Shown in pieces: positions 17,793 through 26,311 of a stretch of DNA of 64,000 bases. The translations under genes were made by a program, and so were the position numbers. How positions within the stretch are numbered: the first letter of the stretch is position 1; each line of letters begins with the position of its first letter. The stretch comes from an uncultured Paracoccaceae bacterium. Lineage in GTDB: Bacteria > Pseudomonadota > Alphaproteobacteria > Rhodobacterales > Rhodobacteraceae. The notes under the pieces are model-generated. The model did not search any database. It was not told the origin of the DNA and worked only from the letters and a program-made list of their open reading frames with translations. The stretch is taken from assembly GCA_951812615.1 (NCBI GenBank), contig CATOSU010000002.1:248001-312000 (forward strand), written 5' to 3'.

Positions 17793-18590
17793 TTACTGCT
17801 CCGCCACCTGAATTGCCACGTCGAGGATTTCCTCTTCGCCTCCGAACCGTGTTCCGATTATCGGAGCAGCCTCGGCATAGTCCAGCCCTGTTGCAACGCG
17901 CACATATCGCGTGTCCGGAGAAATCCCATTGGAAACGTCGAAACCGACCCATCCCAGCCCCGTCACGTGGACTTCGGCCCATGCGTGCATGGCCTCCTGC
18001 TCGACCACGCCATCCATCATCAGGTAACCGGACACATACCGCGCCGGCAGCCCCATTTCCCGGGCTGCCGCCACGAACACATGCGCATGATCCTGACAGA
18101 CCCCCCTGCCCTCGGCCAGCACCTGTTCGGCGTCCCAACCGGGGTGGGAAACGCCGATCTCGTAGGTCACCGAACCGCGCACCTGCCGCAGCAGGCTGTG
18201 CAACCGGTCCAGCGGATCGTCGCCTTCCGCGGACCGGACCAGCGCCCGAATTCCGGGTCCGACTTGCGTCAGCGGGGTCTGGCGAAGGTACAGCCACAGC
18301 GGCGCGGGCCCGATATGCGCCCCGACAACACCTGCGGCATCGGCAAGCTCGACCTCGCCTTCGCTGGTGATCACAAGGGTTTCGGTGCCTTTGCGAAAAC
18401 TGAACAGCTCCACGTGATTGCGATGCTGGTCCTCGAAGGCCAGTTCGCGCACGGCACCGTCGACTTCCGTGCGCCACGACAAAATGGTCTGCCCATGCCC
18501 GGATTTCGGGGTCTTGCGCAGCTGTTGCAGCCCGTAATGCGACGGGGATGCAAAATTGTAGCTGGTTTGATGCCGGATATTCAGACGCAT
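17793..18590 (-). CDS. Transglutaminase-like cysteine peptidase of the Anbu cluster
   Basis: 265 aa from ATG 18590, giving the family N-terminus MRLNIRHQTSYNF; the upstream open frame overlaps the alpha-E gene and is ignored. N-terminal beta domain (Bact_transglu_N) then transglutaminase core with Cys in GVCQDHAHVF and His in MHAWAEVHV, followed by an Asp (VGFDVSN). Predicted cytoplasmic peptidase or amidotransferase, probably acting on a peptide made by the neighbouring ATP-grasp protein. Four bases separate it from the alpha-E gene. Confidence 0.88.
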   Translation of the reverse strand: MRLNIRHQTSYNFASPSHYGLQQLRKTPKSGHGQTILSWRTEVDGAVRELAFEDQHRNHVELFSFRKGTETLVITSEGEVELADAAGVVGAHIGPAPLWLYLRQTPLTQVGPGIRALVRSAEGDDPLDRLHSLLRQVRGSVTYEIGVSHPGWDAEQVLAEGRGVCQDHAHVFVAAAREMGLPARYVSGYLMMDGVVEQEAMHAWAEVHVTGLGWVGFDVSNGISPDTRYVRVATGLDYAEAAPIIGTRFGGEEEILDVAIQVAEQ

Positions 18591-18594
18591 GGCA

Positions 18595-19536
18595 CTATTC
18601 GTAAAAGCGGTAATCGATTTCGATCTGGTGGCCCAGCGCCGCAAGCTGCGCCAGAACTTCCTGCAGGAATTCATGCAACCCCTGATCGAAAATGTCATCA
18701 ATGCTTTTGGACGCAAACGCACCGGCAAGTGCATCGGCCTTGTCGGCCGCAGCCGATCGCTCTCCGTAATCGGTGACGAGATAGCCGAGATTGGACACAA
18801 TCTTGCCCACACAGAAGGCCAGACTGCGCGGCATCCGACGGTCGAGGATCAGGAAACGGGCGATGTCGCGGGGACCGGCGCTGTTGCCATATTCCATCTG
18901 AAACCCGCCGCGGGCCGAGACCGACTGAAGGATGGTTTCCCACTGAACGTTGTCCAAAGACGTGCCGACCGACAAAACCGATGGCAGCAGGACATAATAC
19001 TTCACATCCAGAATGCGCGCCGTGTTGTCGGCGCGTTCGAGAAAGGTACCGATCCGGGCGAAATCGTAGATGTCATTGCGCAGCATCGTACCGTGGGTGG
19101 CCCCGCGCACCAGCGCCGCGCGCTGCCGGATCGTGCCCAGCACTTTTGGCAGGTCCCGCTCCACAACCTTACGGGCAAGCATACCGCGGGTTTCCATGTA
19201 GGCCCCGTTGATCGCCTCCCAGACATCTTCGGTCAGGGCGGTCCGCACCTGTCGCGCGTTGTGCCGGGCGGCGCCGATGGACGACATGACAGATGACGTA
19301 TTGTCCGATGCCCGCAGCATCCAGTCGATCGCGCTGTCCTTGCTCAGCGTTTCATGGGCGACATCATACCCCGCCGCCACGCCCGCCGATTCCAGCACCG
19401 GGCGCCACTGATCGTCGGTGCTGCCCAGCCGGGTCAGCGCGATCCGCTGACCCGTTTCCACCAGCCGCGAGGTGTTCTCGGCCCGCTCGAGATAGCGGTA
19501 CATCCAGAATAGCCCGTTTGCGGTCCGTCCAAGCAT
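18595..19536 (-). CDS. Alpha-E domain protein (DUF403)
   Basis: 313 aa, nearly all helical, starting MLGRTANGLFWMYRYLERAENTSR, the hallmark of the alpha-E family. ATG 19536 chosen over a TTG three codons upstream because GAGG lies 9 bases before it. Function unknown in the family; always found with circularly permuted ATP-grasp and transglutaminase-like genes, suggesting a peptide-forming or modifying pathway. Downstream of the ATP-grasp gene by overlap of its 3' end. Confidence 0.88.
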   Translation of the reverse strand: MLGRTANGLFWMYRYLERAENTSRLVETGQRIALTRLGSTDDQWRPVLESAGVAAGYDVAHETLSKDSAIDWMLRASDNTSSVMSSIGAARHNARQVRTALTEDVWEAINGAYMETRGMLARKVVERDLPKVLGTIRQRAALVRGATHGTMLRNDIYDFARIGTFLERADNTARILDVKYYVLLPSVLSVGTSLDNVQWETILQSVSARGGFQMEYGNSAGPRDIARFLILDRRMPRSLAFCVGKIVSNLGYLVTDYGERSAAADKADALAGAFASKSIDDIFDQGLHEFLQEVLAQLAALGHQIEIDYRFYE

Positions 19537-19541
19537 GGCCG

Positions 19542-20966
19542 TCAATCCTCGAGAACCCAGGTGTCCTTGGTCCCCCCGCCTTGCGAGGAATTCACCACCA
19601 GGGACCCTTTCTTCAGCGCGACGCGGGTCAGGCCGCCGGAGGTGATCTTCACCCCTTCAGGACTGACCAGAACGAAGGGCCGCAAGTCCACGTGGCGCGG
19701 CGCCAGACCGCTGCGAGTAAAGATCGGGACCGTGGACAGGCTCAGCGTCGGCTGGGCGATGTAATTGTCCGGCCGGGCCCGAAGCTTGCGGGTGAAGCTG
19801 GCGCGCTCCTGCTTGGTGGAGGTCGGCCCGATCAGCATGCCATAGCCGCCGGAACCGTGCACTTCCTTGACCACCAGATCCGCCAGATTGTCGATCACGT
19901 AGGCCAGCGAGTCCGGCTCCGAACAGCGCCATGTCGGAACGTTTTCCAGAAGCGGTCGTTCACCGGTGTAAAACTCGACGATTTCGGGCATGTAGCTGTA
20001 GATCGCCTTGTCGTCGGCGATGCCGGTGCCCGGCGCGTTGGCAATGGTAATCCCGCCGGCGCGGTAGACATCCATGATCCCGGGCACACCAAGCTGGCTG
20101 TCCGGATTGAAGTTCAGCGGGTCGAGGAACTCGTCATCGACCCGGCGGTATAACACATCGATCGGTTGGTATCCCCGCGTGGTGCGCATGGCCACGCGAC
20201 CATCGACAACCTGAAGATCGTGCCCCTCGACCAATTCGACACCCATCTGGTCGGCCAGGAAGGCGTGTTCGAAATAGGCCGAGTTGTAGAGGCCCGGTGT
20301 CAGAACCGCGACACGCGGCGAACCGGAGGTCGCCGGCGGCAGCGACGCGGCAAGTGACCGGCGCAAGTCACCCGGATAGTTCTGAACAGGCTGCACCCGG
20401 TTGCCGGAAAACAGCTCTGGAAACATGTGCAGCATAGTTTCGCGGTTTTCCAGCATATAGCTGACCCCACTGGGCGTGCGCGCGTTGTCCTCCAGCACAT
20501 AGAACTGATCTTCGCCCGTCCGCACCAGATCGATGCCGACGATATGAGTGTACACGCCGCCCGGCGGACTGACGCCGCACATTTGTGGCAGGAAGGCCGA
20601 ATTGCGGCTGATCATTTCCGCCGGAATACGACCAGCACGAATGATTTCCTGCCGATGATAGATGTCATAGAGAAACTGGTTGATGGCCCGGACCCGTTGT
20701 TCGATGCCCCGGCTCAGACGCCGCCATTCCCGCCCCGAAATGATGCGCGGAACAATGTCGAAAGGGATCAGCCGTTCTTCGGCTTCGTCCCGCCCATAAA
20801 CGTTGAATGTGATCCCCATCAGGCGAAACAGGTCTTCGGCTTCGCGTTGCTTGAGCCTCAGCCGGCGCGGATCTTCACCGTCGAACCACGCGCTGAACAC
20901 CTCGTACGGAGACCGCAGCCCGCCCGAGCGCCCCCACATTTCGTCAAAAACATCATCGGTACCCAT
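19542..20966 (-). CDS. Circularly permuted ATP-grasp ligase (DUF404/DUF407 type)
   Basis: 474 aa. Recognised by the arrangement FDEMWGRSGGLRSPY at the start, YHRQEI, VGIDLVRTGEDQFYVLEDNARTPSGVSYMLENR and the glycine-rich GSGGYGMLIGP loop. Family members are peptide-bond-forming ligases related to glutathionylspermidine synthase with rearranged ATP-grasp order. First gene of the Anbu cluster. No good ribosome binding site is visible before the ATG. Substrate unknown. Confidence 0.88.
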   Translation of the reverse strand: MGTDDVFDEMWGRSGGLRSPYEVFSAWFDGEDPRRLRLKQREAEDLFRLMGITFNVYGRDEAEERLIPFDIVPRIISGREWRRLSRGIEQRVRAINQFLYDIYHRQEIIRAGRIPAEMISRNSAFLPQMCGVSPPGGVYTHIVGIDLVRTGEDQFYVLEDNARTPSGVSYMLENRETMLHMFPELFSGNRVQPVQNYPGDLRRSLAASLPPATSGSPRVAVLTPGLYNSAYFEHAFLADQMGVELVEGHDLQVVDGRVAMRTTRGYQPIDVLYRRVDDEFLDPLNFNPDSQLGVPGIMDVYRAGGITIANAPGTGIADDKAIYSYMPEIVEFYTGERPLLENVPTWRCSEPDSLAYVIDNLADLVVKEVHGSGGYGMLIGPTSTKQERASFTRKLRARPDNYIAQPTLSLSTVPIFTRSGLAPRHVDLRPFVLVSPEGVKITSGGLTRVALKKGSLVVNSSQGGGTKDTWVLED

Positions 20967-21189
20967 GGGAGGAGCTTACGGCGCTGATTAATGGAATGAC
21001 AACGCGGCTTGCCGATCATGCGGAAACTTGTGCGATTTGCAGGCAGTCGCGCCGCAATTTCAGGCATTTATTGCCAATTCCCCCGCTGTCGCACCGAAAT
21101 TCGGACCTGCGATTCACTGCACCACATCAGCCGTGGTTGCGGTCAGAACAATGATTGAAATGTTAATTATTGTGCGCCATGCTGTCATT

Positions 21190-21570
21190 ATGAGCAGAAT
21201 GAAAACTTTCGGCGCGATCTTCTGCCTTGCCGCGATAACAGGCGGACCCGCGGTCGCGGAGGATGAATTGCTGACCGTTCTTGCCGGATGCGCCGGGCGC
21301 CTGTCCGCACAGGTGGAACATGAATGGCTGATGCTCGACACACAGGCCGAACGTACAGAACAGATGCGTGACAACCTGACCCAGATCCTGACCCTTCTAA
21401 CGCCGCCCGAAACCGAAAGCCGGGTGCTGAGCCTGCGCATCAATGCCAAACACGCGCAGGCCCGGCTGCTGACCCGGGCCACGTTCAATTCCGACCGGGC
21501 CGACGCCCGGCGCGCGGCGCGGCGCGCAACGAACGAAGTTGCCGACTGCGCCAGCCTTCTGTTGAGCTAG
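21190..21570 (+). CDS. Small secreted protein of unknown function
   Basis: 126 aa from ATG 21190 (a second ATG is three codons on). Signal peptide around MKTFGAIFCLAAITGGPAVA, then about 100 residues, mostly helical, with two cysteines (AGCAGR and ADCASLL) that could form a disulfide. No recognised domain. The frame continues upstream but without a sensible start. Divergent from the ATP-grasp gene. I do not recognise the family. Confidence 0.6.
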   Translation: MSRMKTFGAIFCLAAITGGPAVAEDELLTVLAGCAGRLSAQVEHEWLMLDTQAERTEQMRDNLTQILTLLTPPETESRVLSLRINAKHAQARLLTRATFNSDRADARRAARRATNEVADCASLLLS

Positions 21571-21853
21571 ACTGTCGCCGCAACGCAGAAACATCTGCGC
21601 GGGCAAAGATGATTTTTTCGCCACCGCCTGCTGAAATCAAAGCAACCGCAGAAAAACCGATTCCCAGCCGCCCAAAAAATCGGCAGATTTTCGGTTGTCG
21701 ATCAAATAATTGGCAATAATCCCGAAATTTGGCTGACCAAACCCCGAGTCATGTTCCGCCAACGGCGTTTGGCTGTGCACAGATTTTCTGCCGGCGCGAC
21801 ATACCGGCAAAAATCTCGCGGAAGCGTCGGGCACTGAGGCACGGCACCGCCGC
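21571..21853. other. Intergenic region left of the IS630 insertion
   Basis: About 280 bp with no convincing gene. It is AT-richer than its surroundings, with A-tracts and repeated ATCGG/CCGAT elements (21658-21705) but no clear terminator. It may contain the original promoter region of the urea-transporter operon, now separated from urtA by the insertion sequence. Confidence 0.4.
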
Positions 21854-21936
21854 TAAAGCGTCCGGCTCAAAACCTGAATCGCAAGGGATTCCCTTGAGTG
21901 CCGATCTGTGATTCATCCTGTTTGGGAGGATGGATC

Positions 21937-22323
21937 ATGTCAGCACCTTTGCCGAACGCGTTGCGGATGCGGTTTCAGAAGTTGGTTGAAGAAGGATTGA
22001 GCGGACGCGCGGCGGCGTTGCGCCTGAAGCTTTCGCCCGCGACCGGGGCGCGTTGGGGGCTTGCGATCCGGCGAACCGGACAAGCAAGGGCCGCGCCTCA
22101 GGGCCGTCCTCGCGGCAAGGGCAAGCTTGATCCGCATCGGTCGCTTCTGATCGAACTGATTGAACAGGACGGCGACATGACCATGCCTGAACTTGCCGGC
22201 GCTCTTGCGGATGCGACCGGTGTTCAGGCGCACCCTGATGCGATTGGCCGGTTCCTGCGCAAGCTGGGCTTCACGTACAAAAAAAGACGTTGGTCGCGAC
22301 TGAACGACACCGCGCGAGGGTAA
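21937..22323 (+). CDS. IS630 transposase, N-terminal frame (orfA)
   Basis: 128 codons from an ATG with GGGAGG upstream. Encodes the helix-turn-helix DNA-binding region (about residues 10-50 and 75-110). A run of seven A (22279-22285) near its end allows a -1 shift into orfB, giving a 319-aa fused transposase that reads KKKTLVATERHRARV across the junction, as intact family members do. Confidence 0.85.
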   Translation: MSAPLPNALRMRFQKLVEEGLSGRAAALRLKLSPATGARWGLAIRRTGQARAAPQGRPRGKGKLDPHRSLLIELIEQDGDMTMPELAGALADATGVQAHPDAIGRFLRKLGFTYKKRRWSRLNDTARG

Positions 22324-22895
22324 GGAAACAACGCGACCATTGGGTCAAACACCGCTTGCCTGCCGTCTCGGCTCAGCCAGATCGTGCTGTATTCATTGAT
22401 GAAACCTCTGTCAAAACCAACCTGACCCGCCAGCGTGGATGGTCACAACGGGGCGCGCGGCTGGTGATGGATGCGCCCTTTGGATCATGGGGCACGCAGA
22501 CCTTCATCGCGGGCCTCAGCGCCGACGCATTGATCGCACCCTGGGTCATCAAGGGCGCGATGGATGGCGAAGCCTTTGCGGCTTATGTCGAGCAGGTGCT
22601 GGTGCCGGAACTGGAGCCAGGTACCGTCGTGATCCTAGACAACCTCGCGACGCACAAGAATGCCGCTGCGGCCAAAGCCATGCGCAAAGCCGGATGCTGG
22701 TTCCTGTTTCTGCCGCCCTATAGCCCCGATCTCAACCCGATCGAGATGGCCTTCTCGAAACTCAAAGCACACCTGCGCAGGATCGGCGCTCGAACCTTCA
22801 CCGACATGTTCAAAGCCCTCACTGAAATCTGCGAACTCTTCTCACCGGAAGAGTGCTGGAACTACTTCAAGGCTGCCGGATATGTCTCAGGTTAA
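22290..22895 (+). CDS. IS630 transposase, catalytic frame (orfB)
   Basis: 201 aa in the -1 frame. DDE triad visible as FIDET, VILDNLATHK and PDLNPIEMAFSKLK (D, D, E). The apparent ATG at 22290 is out of phase with a good ribosome site; expression is expected by frameshift from orfA. All catalytic residues look intact, so the element could be active. Confidence 0.85.
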   Translation: MVATERHRARVRKQRDHWVKHRLPAVSAQPDRAVFIDETSVKTNLTRQRGWSQRGARLVMDAPFGSWGTQTFIAGLSADALIAPWVIKGAMDGEAFAAYVEQVLVPELEPGTVVILDNLATHKNAAAAKAMRKAGCWFLFLPPYSPDLNPIEMAFSKLKAHLRRIGARTFTDMFKALTEICELFSPEECWNYFKAAGYVSG

Positions 22896-22999
22896 AGGTC
22901 GGATGCTTTAGTCTCAATTGGAATGCGTCGCGGGACCAGAGACACATCTGCGTGTTTCGGCCCGCCAGACCGGCGCATGACACAGGAAGGGAACATACA

Positions 23000-24286
23000 A
23001 TGTCAAAGTCACTGCTAACGACCACGGCCGCTGCCGCGCTGATTGCTGCCGGCCTTTCAACCGCGGCACAGGCTGCCGATTGCCCGATCAAGGTCGGCGT
23101 TCTGCATTCGCTGTCCGGAACGATGGCGATCTCGGAAACGACACTCAAAGACACGATGCTGATGTTGGTCGATCAGCAGAACGCCGCCGGCGGCGTGCTG
23201 GGCTGCGAACTGGAAGCTGTTGTGGTCGACCCGGCGTCGGACTGGCCGCTGTTTGCTGAAAAGGCGCGCGAATTGCTGACCGTGCACGAAGTTGACGTGA
23301 TCTTCGGAAACTGGACTTCGGTCAGCCGGAAATCGGTTCTGCCGGTTATCGAAGAACTGAACGGCCTGCTGTTCTACCCGGTTCAGTACGAGGGCGAAGA
23401 AAGCTCCAAGAACGTGTTCTACACCGGCGCCGCCCCGAACCAGCAGGCGATCCCGGCGACCGACTATTTCCTCGAAGAACTGGAAGTCGAAAAATTCGCA
23501 CTTCTGGGCACCGACTATGTCTATCCGCGGACCACGAACAACATCCTTGAAAGCTACCTTCAGCAGAAGGGCATCGCGGCCGAAGACATCTTCGTAAACT
23601 ACACCCCGTTCGGCCACTCGGACTGGTCCAAGATCGTTGCTGACGTCGTTGCGCTTGGCGCGGACGGCAAAAAGGTCGGCGTAATCTCCACGATCAACGG
23701 TGATGCGAACGTCGGCTTCTACAAGGAACTGGCCGCGGCAGGCATTTCTGCCGACGACATTCCGGTTGTGGCCTTCTCGGTCGGTGAAGAAGAACTGGCC
23801 GGTCTCGACACCTCCAACCTCGTCGGGCACCTGGCGGCATGGAACTACTTCCAGTCGGCGGAATCGGAAGCCAACGAAATGTGGGTCGAATCGTGGAAAG
23901 CCGCGATGGGCGAAGAACGCGTGACCAACGACCCGATGGAAGCCCACTATATCGGCTTCAACATGTGGGTGAACGCGGCAACGACTGCCGGCACCACCGA
24001 TGTGGACGCGGTGCGCACCGCCATGTACGGCCAGGAATTTCCGAACCTGACCGGCGGCACCGCCGTTATGCTGCCCAACCATCACCTGGCCAAGCCGGTA
24101 CTGATCGGTGAAATTCAGGAAGACGGTCAGTTCGACATTATCTCCCAGACCGAAGAGGTGCCGGGCGACGCATGGACCGATTTCCTGCCGGAATCCGCGG
24201 TTCTGGTCAGCGACTGGAAAGAGCTCGGCTGTGGCATGTACAACACCGAGACCAAGACCTGCGTGCAGATCAAATCCAACTACTGA
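23000..24286 (+). CDS. urtA: UrtA, periplasmic urea-binding protein
   Basis: 428 aa with a signal peptide (about residues 1-24), starting at ATG 23000 with AGGAAGGGA before it. Typical urea-binding sequence: GVLHSLSGTMAISETTLKDTMLMLVD, GNWTSVSRKSVLPV, GLLFYPVQYEGEE and NYFQSAESEANE. First gene of urtABCDE, which imports urea with high affinity to feed the urease encoded 7 kb away. IS630 lies just upstream. Confidence 0.95.
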   Translation: MSKSLLTTTAAAALIAAGLSTAAQAADCPIKVGVLHSLSGTMAISETTLKDTMLMLVDQQNAAGGVLGCELEAVVVDPASDWPLFAEKARELLTVHEVDVIFGNWTSVSRKSVLPVIEELNGLLFYPVQYEGEESSKNVFYTGAAPNQQAIPATDYFLEELEVEKFALLGTDYVYPRTTNNILESYLQQKGIAAEDIFVNYTPFGHSDWSKIVADVVALGADGKKVGVISTINGDANVGFYKELAAAGISADDIPVVAFSVGEEELAGLDTSNLVGHLAAWNYFQSAESEANEMWVESWKAAMGEERVTNDPMEAHYIGFNMWVNAATTAGTTDVDAVRTAMYGQEFPNLTGGTAVMLPNHHLAKPVLIGEIQEDGQFDIISQTEEVPGDAWTDFLPESAVLVSDWKELGCGMYNTETKTCVQIKSNY

Positions 24287-24345
24287 TCTGACACTGAAAC
24301 CCGTCCGGGGGCGGCTGAAGCCCCCGGACATCTGCGGGACTGCCC

Positions 24346-26310
24346 ATGAAACCGAATTTCCTACGCGCCCTTATCTGGGTTCTCTGCCTGCCGGCTGCAC
24401 CGGCCTGGGCACAGGACGCGGACGCGCCGATCCAGCAGCTTCTGCAGGAACACGCCAAGGTCATTGCGAAAAGTTCGCGCAAGACCATCGGCCCCGCCAT
24501 TGATGCGCTGGCCGCCAGCGGCCTGCCCGAGGCCAAGACGGTTCTGGAACGCTGGCAGGCCAAGGACATGTGGTATGGCAAGGAAGACGGACTGTTCGTC
24601 TTTGCCGAAAAAGTCGACCGGAAGACTTTGCGCATATTCGACGTGTCCGATGGAAGCGAAATTGGCACGGTCGACCCCAAGACCCACAAACAACTCAAAC
24701 CGAATTCCGGCATCCGCGGCCTGATCGGAGCGGCGCTGGTGCAGTTCCAGTTGAACGATCCCGACCCGGCGGCGCGCCTCACCGCGTTGGATGCCATCGA
24801 ACGCGATGCGAATGCCTCGCATCTCACTGCCCTGCGCGGCGCGATCGAAAATGAGCCCGACGACCGGATCAGGGCGCGCAAGATGCGTCTTGAACGCTTG
24901 TTGACCATACGGTTCGGCACAGACGATGCCGAGCGGATCGCGGCCATCGATAGCTTTGAAAGCGATCTGGGCGTGGATGTGCGGGCAACCCTGAACCCGC
25001 TGATCGAGTCCCGGCTGGAAGTTGCCAAGGAAGCGCCCGCAGGCTACGACGTGCTGCGCGTCCTGCAACCGGGATCAGAGGACCTGACGCGGGCGGCGGC
25101 GCATGCTCTGCTGGTCGAGTCGGGGTTTTCCGCGCCGGTCATCACCCGCGACGACAAAAGGGCGGCCCTGATTGCCAACATCCGGAACGGATCGGTCGGA
25201 GGCGTTCAGGTGGCCGACCTGAACACTGACGCGGCCCGCGATCTGGCCTATGCAGAACTGGCCCGGGCCGGCGCGGTCGACGCCGTCGCCACCGCAGCCG
25301 ACATCGATGCCGCGCTGGCCGCGCATGTCTTTTTCGAGCGGGTCGTCGGCGCACCGCCCTTGGTCGCCCATGCCGCGCTGGAGGCGCTTGAGGCCATCGA
25401 AACCCGCGTCGCAATGGCCCGAACGGCTGACCTGTTGCTCGACGGCATGTCGCTGGCTTCCATTTATTTCCTCGCCGCGATCGGGCTGGCCATAACCTTT
25501 GGCGTGATGGGCGTGATCAACATGGCCCATGGCGAGTTCATCATGATGGGCGCCTATACCGGCTATGTCGTGCAGTTGCTCATCCCCGATTACACGGTGT
25601 CGATCCTCGTAGCCCTGCCACTGGCCTTTGCCGTTACCTTCGGCGCCGGTGTCGCTATGGAGCGGCTGGTGATCCGCTGGCTCTATCACCGTCCGCTGGA
25701 AACCCTGCTGGCCACCTTCGGCATTTCCATTGCGCTGCAGCAGATCGCCAAGAACATCTTTGGCACACAGGCGCGCCCGCTGACATCGCCGGACTGGCTG
25801 GACGGATCCCTGATCGTCAACGACATCGTTTCGATCAGCTACATCCGCATCGCGATCTTCATTCTGGCCCTGCTTTTTCTGGCGCTGTTCCTGTTCCTGA
25901 TGAACCGGACGCGGCTGGGGCTCGAAGTGCGCGCCGTGACGCAGAACCCGCGCATGGCCGGGTCGGTCGGGATCAATCCGGACCGGATCAACATGCTGAC
26001 CTTCGGGCTGGGCTCGGGCATCGCCGGGATCGCGGGCGTGGCCATCGGGCTTTATGCCAAAGTCACGTCCGAGATGGGGCAGGACTATATCGTGCAGTCG
26101 TTCATGACGGTTGTTGTCGGCGGCGTCGGCAACATCTGGGGCACGCTGGTGGGAGCGACGATGGTCGGGTTCCTGCAGAAAGGCATCGAGTGGATGAACC
26201 CGTCGAATACTCTGGCGGCGCAGACCTACATGATTCTCTTCATCATCCTGTTCATTCAATTCCGGCCCCGAGGCATTATCGCCCTCAAGGGCCGCGCGGC
26301 GGAGGCGTAA
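24346..26310 (+). CDS. urtB: UrtB, urea ABC transporter permease with long N-terminal exported domain
   Basis: 654 aa. Residues 1-22 are a signal peptide, about 23-350 a periplasmic, helical domain seen in the urea-specific permeases, and about 360-650 the LivH-type membrane domain (MSLASIYFLAAIGLAITFGVMGVINMAHGEF). The extra domain separates UrtB from amino-acid LivH permeases (about 300 aa). 59 bp after urtA, one base before urtC. Confidence 0.93.
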   Translation: MKPNFLRALIWVLCLPAAPAWAQDADAPIQQLLQEHAKVIAKSSRKTIGPAIDALAASGLPEAKTVLERWQAKDMWYGKEDGLFVFAEKVDRKTLRIFDVSDGSEIGTVDPKTHKQLKPNSGIRGLIGAALVQFQLNDPDPAARLTALDAIERDANASHLTALRGAIENEPDDRIRARKMRLERLLTIRFGTDDAERIAAIDSFESDLGVDVRATLNPLIESRLEVAKEAPAGYDVLRVLQPGSEDLTRAAAHALLVESGFSAPVITRDDKRAALIANIRNGSVGGVQVADLNTDAARDLAYAELARAGAVDAVATAADIDAALAAHVFFERVVGAPPLVAHAALEALEAIETRVAMARTADLLLDGMSLASIYFLAAIGLAITFGVMGVINMAHGEFIMMGAYTGYVVQLLIPDYTVSILVALPLAFAVTFGAGVAMERLVIRWLYHRPLETLLATFGISIALQQIAKNIFGTQARPLTSPDWLDGSLIVNDIVSISYIRIAIFILALLFLALFLFLMNRTRLGLEVRAVTQNPRMAGSVGINPDRINMLTFGLGSGIAGIAGVAIGLYAKVTSEMGQDYIVQSFMTVVVGGVGNIWGTLVGATMVGFLQKGIEWMNPSNTLAAQTYMILFIILFIQFRPRGIIALKGRAAEA

Positions 26311-26311
26311 G

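Larger units (their letters stand above)
21856..22908 (+). mobile_element. IS630-family insertion sequence
   Basis: About 1.05 kb flanked by TA dinucleotides (21854-21855 and 22909-22910), the target duplication of IS630 elements. Imperfect terminal repeats: the left end CTAAAGCGTCCG matches the inverted right end CTAAAGCATCCG, and both continue to ACCTGA, about 19 of 25 positions agreeing. Encodes a DDE transposase split over two overlapping frames. It lies between a small secreted-protein gene and urtA, 91 bp before the urtA start. Confidence 0.88.

Noticed and set aside
21658-21705. Hairpin-like repeats left of the IS630 element as a terminator
   Set aside because: Pairing is interrupted and there is no T tract in the right place.
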